Origin: Vibrionales bacterium SWAT-3
GTDB taxonomy: Bacteria; Pseudomonadota; Gammaproteobacteria; Enterobacterales; Vibrionaceae
Assembly: GCA_000169995.1 (NCBI GenBank)
Contig: AAZW01000003.1
Span: forward strand, 62,001 to 126,000
Direction of reading: 5' to 3'
Length of the DNA: 64,000 nt
The translations under genes and the position numbers were made by a program. Of this stretch, positions 45,394 through 54,773 are shown in pieces. The notes beneath the pieces were generated by a model. It was given only the letters and a program-made list of their open reading frames with translations, did not search any database and was not told the origin of the DNA. Within the stretch, counting starts at the first letter, position 1; every line of letters begins with the position of its first letter.

Positions 45394-45436
45394 CTGCCAC
45401 AGGTAAAAATTCAGCTTGTGAAGCTTCTGGACATTT
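45394..45436. repeat. 43-bp direct repeat, copy B (uninterrupted)
   Basis: CTGCCACAGGTAAAAATTCA onward to GAAGCTTCTGGACATTT. It is the intact counterpart of the repeat that houses the group II intron and so marks the intron's empty site. Confidence 0.8.
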
Positions 45437-45479
45437 ATTTGCCAGCGCTTTCGCTAAATTAGCAAACCATCAATAACCA

Positions 45480-46713
45480 AAGGGCGCGAATATACTTTGT
45501 TAATCTGATGTAAAAAGAACTTTTTCCCTGTAATCTTTATTCCATGCGGCTTGGTTCATCTTTCTTGGTACAGACAAGTTACCCTCTGATTTTCTAAATA
45601 GGTTCTGCACAAAGCGACGACAACAAGCCATATTCAACGCTGAATCCCCAGCGTAAATTCGCTGCTCGTCTTCTTTGAAAATTACGTCCAACGCCCAGTG
45701 CTGCTGATTCTCAATATGCCAATGCTTTCTTGTTGCCTTTGAGGCTAACTCTAAAGATAAATGGTCTGTGCAAATATAGTACGAGGTTTCATAACTTCCT
45801 TTCCCTTTGACACTCCTATCTCTTACCACTGCAACAATGCTTTTTACGAGACACCACTTCTGTCTGAGTGCTTCGCTGAAGGCTGCAGGAAGCACGTAAA
45901 CCTCACGAACCTCTTTTCTACCATGCCCTTTCTCTTCCGTGATGTATGATTCCTGTTTATCTTCAGGCAAAGCCCAATAGTATTGGAATTGCACATCAAT
46001 TTCTGCTAATAAACTTGGTTGATTCAGTTTAACTTGTACTAGGATATCTCCACCTTTATCAACTACTTTATTCAGTGTTTCAACCTGACAATGCAGGGCA
46101 TCAGCAGTTAATAAACATCCTTTGATATCTAAAGCGTCTAGCATGTTTCTTATTGCTAGCAGCTCCATACCTTTGCCGTCACAAGGTTGGTGTGTGAGAG
46201 TCAAACCCTCGTCTACATCAAATGCCGAAACCATATAGAGGGGGTGCTGTTGTTTGCTTGCTTTTGCCCCTTTTAGAACCTTCCCATCAACACTGATTAT
46301 AGGCTGTGCATGCTTCTCTCTGTGCAAATTGACCCAGCCCACCATAGCTTCCAATAGCGTCTCTGGCACAACGGATCTCATGATCGCAGCTATATTATGT
46401 CGAGTGGGAAGACCATTTTCGTAGGGGAAATACTCACGTAACCACTCGATATTTCCTTCACCGAAATCCTTAATCTCTGTCCATTTATTTTGACCACAAA
46501 TCATGGCTGTTATGACCACGAAAGCGACTTCCATAACAGGATAAACTTGATTGATGTGCGAACGGGTATCTTTCACTTTTTTAAGTTGCTCAATGATAAT
46601 CATGTGCGAATTTCTCATGTTTTTTTACTTCATGATCAGATCGTGATTATCTAAAAAAGTTCCCTGTAAAATAAATCCATTATTTTCAATGGTTAAAGTT
46701 CGATCCCGCCCTT
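45480..46713 (-). mobile_element. ISAs1-family insertion sequence, copy 2 (1234 bp)
   Basis: Same length and ends as copy 1 but in opposite orientation and with an intact transposase. The ten bases outside the two ends (TCAATAACCA and CCGATCGCCA) do not match, so no target duplication is left here. It truncates a small ORF on its right. Confidence 0.9.
45500..46618 (-). CDS. ISAs1-family transposase, intact
   Basis: A 372-residue DDE transposase (H-repeat/ISAs1 type). An N-terminal domain starts IIIEQLKKVKDTR. The catalytic residues are in ISVDGKVLKGAKASKQ, LLTADALHCQVE and HWHIENQQHWALDVIFKED. It is the full-length version of the broken copy at 17595-18713 and could mobilise that copy in trans. 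Confidence 0.94.
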   Translation of the reverse strand: MRNSHMIIIEQLKKVKDTRSHINQVYPVMEVAFVVITAMICGQNKWTEIKDFGEGNIEWLREYFPYENGLPTRHNIAAIMRSVVPETLLEAMVGWVNLHREKHAQPIISVDGKVLKGAKASKQQHPLYMVSAFDVDEGLTLTHQPCDGKGMELLAIRNMLDALDIKGCLLTADALHCQVETLNKVVDKGGDILVQVKLNQPSLLAEIDVQFQYYWALPEDKQESYITEEKGHGRKEVREVYVLPAAFSEALRQKWCLVKSIVAVVRDRSVKGKGSYETSYYICTDHLSLELASKATRKHWHIENQQHWALDVIFKEDEQRIYAGDSALNMACCRRFVQNLFRKSEGNLSVPRKMNQAAWNKDYREKVLFTSD

Positions 46714-46850
46714 CCGATCGCCATACCTGTATTTTCTGGTGTCGTAGAAATTGGCGTGTACCAAGGTTGAATAAATTCAACTGCGTCGCCCTTTTTACAC
46801 AAGTGTTCTGAATTTCCTGAATAGCTTGAATATGGAATTTTATTATTCAT
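46714..46850 (-). pseudogene. Small unrecognised ORF truncated by ISAs1 copy 2
   Basis: Starting at 46850 behind a GGCGG, it encodes MNNKIPYSSYSGNSEHLCKK and continues through VEFIQPWYTPIS to the IS end at 46713, where the frame runs into the element. About 45 residues remain. No family is recognised. The gene's 3' part is not found elsewhere in the window. Confidence 0.4.
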
Positions 46851-47798
46851 GTTAAAACCGCCATTGAATATTTTTTTCTTCTTGTTAATATCTTTCAAAA
46901 ATGGAGACAGCAGCATGGTATAGAACTTCAAATAATCAATGGGTTTGGTGCTGTTATAAATAAATACATTGTAAATAACAGTCCATTCTCTTTTATTTTT
47001 GGCTATCAGAATTATGATGAACTGATCAACCAACACCCGTTCTTTTCCCGCAGTGCTAAATTATTTCCTTTTCCAAACCGTTTAAACTTAGGTCGCTACA
47101 GTTTCGACAACCAAAACCATCAACTCCCAGCTAACTTTCCTTGGTCTGATCACGCCGTACATGGCCTTCTCTACAACCAACCTTTTTCAATCACAAACAG
47201 CGTGGCCGATGAAGAGTCAGCCAGTGTGACGCTTGAGTATCAAACGTCGTCTTTACATCCAGGTTTTCCGTTTGCTTTTAACCTTGAAACTACCTTCACC
47301 ATCGACACAACGGGTAAGCTCTCTTGCTCAACAACCGTCTCTAATTGTGGTGATTATGCCTTCCCATTCGGTGATGCTTGGCACCCTTACTTCTCGCTCG
47401 GCAGTGACCTAGAACAGTGTGAAATAACCATGTCGCCTTGCGCTGAGGTCGTACACGAGAACGACCTACCCAATGGTGACAAGCATGCTTTTGATCGTTC
47501 CTCTCTGAGTGAAGACCTGATGAATCAAAGCCTAAATCACTGCTTTGAATTCGAAGCGACTGCGACCAACCAACTGACTTTGACACGCTCAGATTCATCT
47601 GCAGCAATTCACTATCAACAAGACGCGAGCTACCCATTTGTTCAGCTCTACACTCCAACGAGTGAACAGAGCATTGCAATAGAACCCATGACTTGCCCTG
47701 CCGATGCATTCAATAACCAGATTGGCTTATTGACGCTGAGCCCAAACCAGTCCCAAACCTTCACTTGGCAATGCCAAGCCACCTATCAACCAAAATAA
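46830..47798 (+). pseudogene. Aldose 1-epimerase family gene, 5' end lost
   Basis: The frame is open from the TGA at 46827 but has no ATG, GTG or TTG before 47202. Clear mutarotase-like sequence starts near 46911: GIELQIINGFGAVINKY, then HPFFSRSAKLFPFPNRLNLG, HAVHGLLYNQPF, VGDAWHPYFSLG-type residues (here FGDAWHPYFSLG) and CFEFEATATNQ. Mutarotases interconvert sugar anomers, fitting the beta-glucoside genes next door. A normal N-terminus and start seem to have been lost at the island edge; translation from GTG 47202 would miss the first third. Confidence 0.8.
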
Positions 47799-47815
47799 CC
47801 AAACGAAAGAGCAAT

Positions 47816-47841
47816 AAAGGGCGCATAAAGCGCCCTTCTCT
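47816..47841. terminator. Bidirectional terminator, epimerase and GH94 genes
   Basis: Stem AAGGGCGC / GCGCCCTT with a five-base loop between the convergent gene ends, A-rich to the left and T-rich to the right. Confidence 0.82.
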
Positions 47842-47844
47842 TTG

Positions 47845-50256
47845 TTAACCTAAAACCACTTCTACAGTGTGCTCACCCGATGTAAATACCGGTGCTTTAT
47901 TACCTGAAATCAGGTCACCATTGACCTTCATCTCAACCACACCTTTACACACGTTGCTTGGGTTCGTGACATGAATATGATAAGTCGCACCACGGAACTG
48001 ACGACGGACTTTAAACTCAGGCCACTCAGCCGGAATACAAGGATCCACCAGCAAACCATCAATTTCAGGTCGAACACCCAGAATCCACTGTGTACCCGCA
48101 ACGTATGTCCAAGATGAAGTACCCGACAGCCATGCATTACGACCTAGGCCGAACTGTTTATGTTCGTCGCCCAAGATGTTTTGCGGGTAGCAGTATGGCT
48201 CTGACTCAAAGGTATCAATGTCGTCGTTCTTCGAAGCCGGGTTAATTTGACGGTAGTACTCATAAGCACGCTCGCCGTTACCCATTTTCGCTTCTGCGAT
48301 CATCACCCATGGGTTTGAATGCAGGAAAATACCGCCGTTCTCTTTCGCACCCGGTGGGTAAGTCGAAACACCACCTAGCTGTGGATCAAAACCGTTGTAG
48401 CCTGGCGTTGAAAGCTTGATGCCATTGGTTGTGTTTAGCTTGTTATAAACCGAATCCAGCGCCTGTGTGGCACGCTCTTGTGTCGCAAAACCAGAAATCA
48501 CAGGCCAGCTTTGACCGTTAGTATAGATCTGCCCTTGCTCATTCTTGTGAGAACCAATCGGCATGCCTTGCTCATCAAAGTAACGTACAAACCATTCGCC
48601 ATCCCAACCGCACTCATTCACAGTGCTCTGCATCTGTTGGTATTGCTCTTTGAACTGAGCTGTTAGTTGTTCCTCACCGCGCAGCTCACAAAGGTCCAAC
48701 ATATCAAGCAGGGCTTTACCGTACATGTTAGCTACCATCATCGACTCAGCACCTGTTGGCAGGTTCACCGTGTCATTCCAGTCTGCAAAACCTAATAACG
48801 GTAGGCCGTGCTCTCCCGTATTGGTGTACGTAAATTCAATTGCGCGGCACAGGTGATCCAACACAGTTCCTGTTTCCACAGGCTTACCCGCTTTGTCTTT
48901 TTGGTAGAACGGGATCTCTTTATTTAAGAAATCAGCATTGCCTGTCTCTTTCACATATTGAGTGACGGCGTAGATGATCCATAGGTGATCGTCGCCGTAG
49001 TAATCCGGGCGATCTTCTTCTTCACGTGAGTCACCAGCGTTCGCTTCCATGGTCGATGGGAAGAACTGATGCATCGCAGAACCATTGGTGTTTTGCACCG
49101 ATAGCAGGCGCTCAATGAACTCGCGCGCCTCTTCTGGCATATGAGTAATAACGCCCAATGTATCTTGTGAAGAATCGCGGAAACCGATGCCGCGTGCGCC
49201 ATAACCAAGCTGATACAGGGACAGGTAACGAGACCAGTTTTTAGTGGTGTGGCATTGGCGTGGGTTGTGTACGTTAAGCATCGAGTTCATAGCCGGATCT
49301 GGCGTTTCAACCTGAACCGCTTGTAAATAAGAATCCCAGTGCTCAGCCAGTTCAGCGAATGCCGAATCAACCACTTGGTGGTCACGGTATTTAGCCAGTA
49401 AAGGTTGCGCTGCATCTAGGCTCTCTTCTTGTGCAATTTGTACAACCGTACGTTCAGTCTGCTCTGGAGATAACCAACCTAAACGCAGATTTAGTGCACC
49501 AATATTGTCACCGCGCAAACACTCGGTGTTGCCAAGTTCGTCGTTTTCTAACGCTTGTGGCGCAGCCCATGTACCATAGCCAAACTGACCAAGGAATGAC
49601 TGGCGGTCACCGTCAAATGACGTCGCTGGGCGATCCGCTGTCATCAGGTTTACTGCATAGTCACGCTTCATGAAAGCATACTGCTCAAGCACTGTGTGAC
49701 CCGACTCTTGCTGGTGTGCTTTCAGTGTCATGGTTTGTGGAACCCAATCTGCATTCAGTAGCTGCTTAAGCGCATCGAAGTGTGTGAATTCGTAGACTGG
49801 CACTACATCAACGTGCAGCGCTTTGTCTGAAATGTTGGTGACTTTGATGTCTTGTAGTAGTACTTGGTCTGCTTTTGGTACAAAGAACGTCGCTTCACAA
49901 CGCACACCAAACGCTTCTGCGATGATGGTGGTGTAAGACAAGCCTGTATGGTTTTCAAACTTATCAAGCGGCTTCAGAGTTGGTGTGTAGAAAGGTGAAA
50001 ACACCTCTACGTTACCCGCTTCATCACGCACCTTGAGGTACATGGTCGAGCCTTTAAAATCTGAGTTTGGTAGTTGTGCAATGTACTTGGTGATACGGTT
50101 CAGTGCCGGGTCGCCTTTACACAACAACACGCCGCCGTTGCTATCGACAATGCCACCGAAATCTAATGTACCCACATAGTTACACCATTTGATCGGTGTG
50201 CATGGTGTGGTTGCTACGTATTCTTTGTTTTTATCGTCAAAATATCCGAATTTCAT
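47845..50256 (-). CDS. GH94 disaccharide phosphorylase (cellobiose/chitobiose phosphorylase type)
   Basis: About 803 residues. GH94 enzymes split a beta-linked disaccharide with phosphate into a sugar 1-phosphate and a free sugar. Substrate-site motif GARGIGFRDSSQD and the general-acid motif LGFADWNDTVNL are present. The start is set at ATG 50256 (MKFGYFDDKNKEYV); an upstream frame adds a hydrophobic leader absent from the family. Cellobiose, laminaribiose or chitobiose cannot be told apart by eye. It is the last gene of the beta-glucoside operon and cytosolic. Confidence 0.9.
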   Translation of the reverse strand: MKFGYFDDKNKEYVATTPCTPIKWCNYVGTLDFGGIVDSNGGVLLCKGDPALNRITKYIAQLPNSDFKGSTMYLKVRDEAGNVEVFSPFYTPTLKPLDKFENHTGLSYTTIIAEAFGVRCEATFFVPKADQVLLQDIKVTNISDKALHVDVVPVYEFTHFDALKQLLNADWVPQTMTLKAHQQESGHTVLEQYAFMKRDYAVNLMTADRPATSFDGDRQSFLGQFGYGTWAAPQALENDELGNTECLRGDNIGALNLRLGWLSPEQTERTVVQIAQEESLDAAQPLLAKYRDHQVVDSAFAELAEHWDSYLQAVQVETPDPAMNSMLNVHNPRQCHTTKNWSRYLSLYQLGYGARGIGFRDSSQDTLGVITHMPEEAREFIERLLSVQNTNGSAMHQFFPSTMEANAGDSREEEDRPDYYGDDHLWIIYAVTQYVKETGNADFLNKEIPFYQKDKAGKPVETGTVLDHLCRAIEFTYTNTGEHGLPLLGFADWNDTVNLPTGAESMMVANMYGKALLDMLDLCELRGEEQLTAQFKEQYQQMQSTVNECGWDGEWFVRYFDEQGMPIGSHKNEQGQIYTNGQSWPVISGFATQERATQALDSVYNKLNTTNGIKLSTPGYNGFDPQLGGVSTYPPGAKENGGIFLHSNPWVMIAEAKMGNGERAYEYYRQINPASKNDDIDTFESEPYCYPQNILGDEHKQFGLGRNAWLSGTSSWTYVAGTQWILGVRPEIDGLLVDPCIPAEWPEFKVRRQFRGATYHIHVTNPSNVCKGVVEMKVNGDLISGNKAPVFTSGEHTVEVVLG

Positions 50257-50270
50257 CATCACTATCCCTA

Positions 50271-50294
50271 GCCCCTCCAAAATCAGGAGGAGCC
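50271..50294 (-). promoter_or_regulatory. Hairpin in the leader of the GH94 gene
   Basis: On the minus strand GGCTCCTCC and GGAGGGGC pair around a seven-base loop, 12-15 bases before the GH94 start. The 3' arm contains an RBS-like GGAGGGG, so the hairpin could lower translation or act as a processing site. Confidence 0.5.
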
Positions 50295-50367
50295 AAAACA
50301 ATTTGTCGTAAGTAGAGTGGTATCAGCTCGTTGGCTGACTTAAGTTGACTGGCTAGATCGTAATTGA

Positions 50368-51459
50368 CTAGCTCGCTAGCGAGTTCTCACTCAGTGCGTC
50401 AAACAGGTGGAAAGCATCCAAATCTAAGTAAAGTGTCAGTTCTTTCACATCCACTTCAGCAGCTTGGGTCTCAACCATCAGCGGTTGGCCGCCGATTTCT
50501 GTTTTCAGAAGAATGCTCGCACCTAGTAGTTCCTTGTCTTTGATTTTCACAGGGAATGGCAGCACACGGTCGTGGTCAACTTGCTCCGCACGTAGGTGGA
50601 TGTCTGTTGGACGAACACCAAAGTGAAGCGCTAGGTTTTTAGAAGCCAAAGATTTAAAACGCTCCGGCAGTGGGATATGAACATCACCAAGTTCAACGAA
50701 GTATTCACCTTCTTTTTCAATCAGTTTCGCTTCCAACATGTTCATTGACGGGTTACCAATGAATTGCGCGACAAACTTGTTAGCTGGACGCTGGAATACC
50801 TCGGTTGGTGTGCCCACTTGAGCAACATAACCGTCTTTTAGGATCACGATGCGATCCGCTAGCGTCATCGCTTCAATCTGATCGTGTGTTACGTAGATCG
50901 TGGTGGTTTTAAGCTCGCGGTGTAGGTGTTTGATCTCTTCACGCATTACGCCACGCAGTTTTGCGTCTAGGTTAGATAACGGCTCATCAAACAAGAATAC
51001 TTTAGGGGTACGAACCATCGCGCGGCCCATTGCCACACGTTGACGTTGACCACCAGAAAGCTCTTTTGGCTTACGGTTTAGTAACGGATCAAGCTCTAGC
51101 ATTTTCGCCGCTTTTAGTACTTCTACGTCGATTTCTGCTTTCGGCATGCCTTTCAGTTTTAGTGCGAAGGCGATGTTCTCGTACACCGTCATGTGTGGAT
51201 ACAGCGCGTAGCTTTGGAATACCATCGCTAAGTCACGGTCTTTTGCATCGACCTTGTTCATCACTTTGCCACCAACCACGATGTCTCCAGAGCTGATGCT
51301 CTCTAGGCCTGCAAGCATACGTAGTGTGGTTGACTTACCACAGCCAGATGGGCCAAGGAAAACCACGAACTCACCGTCTTCAACCGTAAAATCAAACTCT
51401 TTTACAACCTCAACATCACCGAATGATTTTTTGATGTTCTTAAATTCTACTTTAGCCAT
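50368..51459 (-). CDS. Sugar ABC transporter ATPase (MalK/MsmX class)
   Basis: A 363-residue ATPase. Walker A is GPSGCGKST, the Q-loop VFQSYALYPH, the signature LSGGQRQRVAMGRA, Walker B KVFLFDEPLSNLD and the switch VTHD. A C-terminal TOBE domain follows. Its start shares one base with the stop of the GH1 gene (TAATG), suggesting coupled translation. It energises the permease pair further up the operon. Confidence 0.93.
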   Translation of the reverse strand: MAKVEFKNIKKSFGDVEVVKEFDFTVEDGEFVVFLGPSGCGKSTTLRMLAGLESISSGDIVVGGKVMNKVDAKDRDLAMVFQSYALYPHMTVYENIAFALKLKGMPKAEIDVEVLKAAKMLELDPLLNRKPKELSGGQRQRVAMGRAMVRTPKVFLFDEPLSNLDAKLRGVMREEIKHLHRELKTTTIYVTHDQIEAMTLADRIVILKDGYVAQVGTPTEVFQRPANKFVAQFIGNPSMNMLEAKLIEKEGEYFVELGDVHIPLPERFKSLASKNLALHFGVRPTDIHLRAEQVDHDRVLPFPVKIKDKELLGASILLKTEIGGQPLMVETQAAEVDVKELTLYLDLDAFHLFDALSENSLAS

Positions 51460-52808
51460 TATCTGTTCTCCTCAGCGCGCTCTTGAAGCATGTTTCGGTA
51501 CGCAATTGCGCTCTGTTTCAGTGTTCTTTCTTGGGTGGTGTAATCAACATGGACGATGCCAAAGCGTTGGCAGTAGCCGAATGCCCACTCAAAGTTATCC
51601 ATCAGGCTCCACGCGAAGTAACCATCCACTTTCACACCGGCTTCAACTGCGTTGTGAACCGCTTCGATATGACCTTGGAAGTAACGAACACGTTGGTCAT
51701 CCATCACTTGTCCGTTAACACGCTCGTCGTTACCTGCTGCACCATTCTCTGTGATGTAGATAGGCGGCATGTTTTCGTAACGCGCATCCAGTCTTACCAA
51801 TAAATCAGTTAAACCTTGTGGGTTGATTTCCCAGCCGATGTAAGTGTGTTCTGCGTCAGTCTGTTTTACTGATTCAATGTCACCATTCTCATTGAAGCGA
51901 GCGACATTGCGTGTGTAGTAGTTGATACCGATGTAATCAACTGGTGCACTGATGATGTCTAGATCGCCTTCTAAAATCATCGGCATGTTCATCGCTTGAC
52001 GGTCGACGACTGGCTGTGGGTATTCACCTTTCAGTACAGGGTCGATGAACCAGTGGTAGTTCTCTGCTTCACAATAGTCTGCAGCGCCTTGGTCTTGCGG
52101 TGTCAGTGGGTAAGCCGGAGTCGCGTTAAACACCACGCCATGCTTAGCATGAGGTGCATTCTTACGAAGAATCGGCATCGCCAAACCATGACCTAGCATT
52201 AAGTGATGAGAGGCTAAGAAGCCTTCTTTTTCACCCTTGATGCCTGGCGCGTGCTCGCCCCAACGGTAGCCTAGGAATGCAGACACAAACGGTTCGTTCA
52301 ATGTTGTGTAAACATCAATCTTATCGCCAAAGTAGTTACTCACCACTTCTGCGTATTCTGCGAACTTGTAAGACGTTTCACGGTTCAACCAACCGCCTTT
52401 GTCTTCAAGGTATTGCGGCAGATCCCAGTGATAAAGCGTTACGTAAACCTTCATCCCACGAGCATGACACTCATCGATGATCTGCTCATAAAACTCTAGG
52501 CCTTGCTGATTCACCACACCGTCTTGCGGCAGGATACGTGGCCAAGCAATGGACAGGCGGTAAGCATCAACGCCTAGGCCTTGAATCATCTCGATATCTT
52601 GTTGCCACAAGTGGTAGTGATCACACGCCACGTCACCATTGTCGCCGTTATCTACCTTACCCGGCTTCTTACAAAACGTGTCCCAGATAGACGGTGTACG
52701 ACCGCCCTCTTCAACGCCGCCTTCAATTTGGTATGAAGATGTCGCGACACCGAATAAAAATTCCTTACTGCGTAACTTTGAATCACTTGGAAGTTGAAAT
52801 TTATTCAT
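51459..52808 (-). CDS. GH1 beta-glucosidase
   Basis: A 449-residue cytosolic glycosidase. Family 1 signatures are FLFGVATSSYQIEG near the N-terminus, the acid/base Glu in TTLNEPFVSAF and the nucleophile Glu in IYITENGAA, plus SLMDNFEWAFGY at the sugar-binding site. There is no signal peptide. No 6-phospho-specific change is obvious and the import route is ABC rather than PTS, so the substrate is likely a non-phosphorylated beta-glucoside. Confidence 0.93.
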   Translation of the reverse strand: MNKFQLPSDSKLRSKEFLFGVATSSYQIEGGVEEGGRTPSIWDTFCKKPGKVDNGDNGDVACDHYHLWQQDIEMIQGLGVDAYRLSIAWPRILPQDGVVNQQGLEFYEQIIDECHARGMKVYVTLYHWDLPQYLEDKGGWLNRETSYKFAEYAEVVSNYFGDKIDVYTTLNEPFVSAFLGYRWGEHAPGIKGEKEGFLASHHLMLGHGLAMPILRKNAPHAKHGVVFNATPAYPLTPQDQGAADYCEAENYHWFIDPVLKGEYPQPVVDRQAMNMPMILEGDLDIISAPVDYIGINYYTRNVARFNENGDIESVKQTDAEHTYIGWEINPQGLTDLLVRLDARYENMPPIYITENGAAGNDERVNGQVMDDQRVRYFQGHIEAVHNAVEAGVKVDGYFAWSLMDNFEWAFGYCQRFGIVHVDYTTQERTLKQSAIAYRNMLQERAEENR

Positions 52809-52825
52809 TGTTATAACCCTTAAAC

Positions 52826-53719
52826 CTAACCTTTAACTGCGCCGGACGTTAAACCACTGATCATCTGTTTCGATGCGAACAGGTATGTAATCACGAGTGG
52901 TAAAATAGAAATTGTGGTACCTAGCATTACAGCGCCCCATGGCGTATTCGGAATACCTTGAACACTTCGTAGTGCTTGTGTGATGACGTAATTGTCAGGG
53001 TTGTTCAGCACCACGAGAGGCTGCATAAACATGTTCCAGAAGAAGACGAACTGCACGATAGCCAATGTTGCTAGTGCTGGTTTCATCAGTGGCAGTACCA
53101 CACTCCAATACGTTCTGAACTCACCTGCGCCATCTAACTTCGCCGCTTCTAACAGCTCTTTAGGAATCGATGCAATCACGTGCTGACGCATCAAGAAGAT
53201 ACCAAATGGTGTGGTGGTGAACGGTAGCCATACCGCCATGTGGTTATCAAGCAAGCCTAAGAATTTCACGATCATGAAGTAAGGGATCAAGCTAAGCACA
53301 GGCGGAATCGCCATTGAGCCAACCAGCATGCCGAACAACACGTTCTTACCGCGGAACTTAAACACAGCAAATGCGTAGCCACCCATGCTACAAAACAGCA
53401 GCGAGATGGTAGTGCCTAAGAAAGCCACGTAAATCGAGTTAAACATCGCTTTCCAAAACGGCATGATTTCCAGCAGTTTTGCGTAGTTCACCATCAGGCT
53501 GTCGCCAATCGCAAAGCTGATACCTGAACCGAAGATTTCCGAACGGTCACGTGTTGAAAGCAGAGCTGACCACACAAACGGGAAAACCGTAATGATTGCG
53601 GAAACAATCAGTAATATGCCGAGCATGACCATCAAGATCTTAGTCATGATGTACATGGTGCGTTCGCTTGGCATTAGGCCACTTAGTGGTGAGGTATTTG
53701 TCTTAATTGATGTCGACAT
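52826..53719 (-). CDS. Sugar ABC transporter permease (MalG class)
   Basis: A 297-residue inner-membrane protein with six helices and the EAA loop EAAKLDGAGEFRTYWSVVLP. It is separated by one base from its MalF-type partner and by 17 bases from the GH1 gene, so it lies inside the operon. Confidence 0.92.
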   Translation of the reverse strand: MSTSIKTNTSPLSGLMPSERTMYIMTKILMVMLGILLIVSAIITVFPFVWSALLSTRDRSEIFGSGISFAIGDSLMVNYAKLLEIMPFWKAMFNSIYVAFLGTTISLLFCSMGGYAFAVFKFRGKNVLFGMLVGSMAIPPVLSLIPYFMIVKFLGLLDNHMAVWLPFTTTPFGIFLMRQHVIASIPKELLEAAKLDGAGEFRTYWSVVLPLMKPALATLAIVQFVFFWNMFMQPLVVLNNPDNYVITQALRSVQGIPNTPWGAVMLGTTISILPLVITYLFASKQMISGLTSGAVKG

Positions 53720-53720
53720 C

Positions 53721-54707
53721 TTAATGTTCCCCTAAGCCTTTCTTACCGAAGAATAAAAATTGAACCAAAGTACAAGACGCGATGAGTGCAAACAGAAGCC
53801 ATGAAATTGCTGACGCTGTGCCCATTTCTAACCATTCCCAACCCACTTTGTAGAGGTACATAGAGATAGTTAAACCAGATTGACCTGTACCACCTGTACC
53901 ACGCGTTAGAACGAACGGTTCTTCAAACATTTGCAGGTTACCGATGATGGTCATGGTGATTGCAAAGAAGATGAATGGACGAATCATTGGTAGTGAGATG
54001 TTCCAGAAGCGGCGGAAGGCATTGGCACCGTCCATACGAGCAGCTTCTAAAATGTCTTTAGGAATCGTCATTAAACCTGTGGTGTAAAGGACGATGTTAA
54101 AACCGGTGTATTTCCAGAAAACCATGATCGCGATAGACGGCTTCACCATAGTGGCATCGTCTAACCAGCGGATTGGTTGAAAATCGTTAACCCAAGCAAA
54201 TGCCCAACCAAACAGTGTGCTATCAGCCAGTGCCATTAGCGTTTGGTTAATGATTCCTGAGTTAGGAGAGTACATATTGAAGAAAATCAGTGACGCTGCG
54301 ACCGTTGATGTGATGAACGGTAGAAAGTACGCCGATGTTAGCCAGTGACGCATACGGTCACCCATTGAAACCAACATGTAAGCCACTGGAATAGCAACTA
54401 AATGCTGAGCCACACCCGATGTGATTGCTAGCCACAATGTGTTCTTTAATGAACGCCATAGCCACGGGTCAGTCAAGGCAATGTGATAGTTCTCAAAACC
54501 AACGAACTGCATTGCGTCCATGCCCTGTACTGGGTTCCATTCGTGGAACGACAGGTAAACAGAGAACAACAGCGGGAAGATCCCAAATACAGAAAAAATG
54601 ATCAGAAACGGCAGAAGAAATCCATACGGTGTAAGCGCTTTCAAATTCAGACGAGAAAAAAAGCTTGGCTCCGAAGGTTCTATCGTTGTGCTCGCTGTAT
54701 GATTCAT
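53721..54707 (-). CDS. Sugar ABC transporter permease (MalF class)
   Basis: A 328-residue inner-membrane protein with about six helices and a large periplasmic loop. The EAA loop reads EAARMDGANAFRRFWNISLP. It lies downstream of the binding-protein gene, with a stem-loop between them, and forms the channel with the MalG-type subunit. Confidence 0.92.
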   Translation of the reverse strand: MNHTASTTIEPSEPSFFSRLNLKALTPYGFLLPFLIIFSVFGIFPLLFSVYLSFHEWNPVQGMDAMQFVGFENYHIALTDPWLWRSLKNTLWLAITSGVAQHLVAIPVAYMLVSMGDRMRHWLTSAYFLPFITSTVAASLIFFNMYSPNSGIINQTLMALADSTLFGWAFAWVNDFQPIRWLDDATMVKPSIAIMVFWKYTGFNIVLYTTGLMTIPKDILEAARMDGANAFRRFWNISLPMIRPFIFFAITMTIIGNLQMFEEPFVLTRGTGGTGQSGLTISMYLYKVGWEWLEMGTASAISWLLFALIASCTLVQFLFFGKKGLGEH

Positions 54708-54721
54708 AGTAACGACCTCTT

Positions 54722-54750
54722 AAAAAGGAAGCGCGTTATCCACGCTTCCT
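54722..54750 (-). terminator. Intra-operon stem-loop after the binding-protein gene
   Basis: On the minus strand GGAAGCG / CGCTTCC is followed by TTTTTA. This placement is common after binding-protein genes and would give partial termination, so more binding protein is made than permease. Confidence 0.75.
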
Positions 54751-54773
54751 CACTTACTTAAAGTAAAACCAAA

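Noticed and set aside
46714..46850. DUF397-like domain suggested by SSYSGNSEHLC
   Set aside because: The similarity stops after a few residues, and the family is mainly actinobacterial.
47341..47709. 122-codon minus-strand ORF
   Set aside because: It is antisense to well-conserved epimerase coding sequence and has no RBS or family resemblance.
50257..50301. N-terminal hydrophobic extension of the GH94 protein
   Set aside because: It overlaps the leader hairpin, and family members start at the MKFGYFDD-like sequence.
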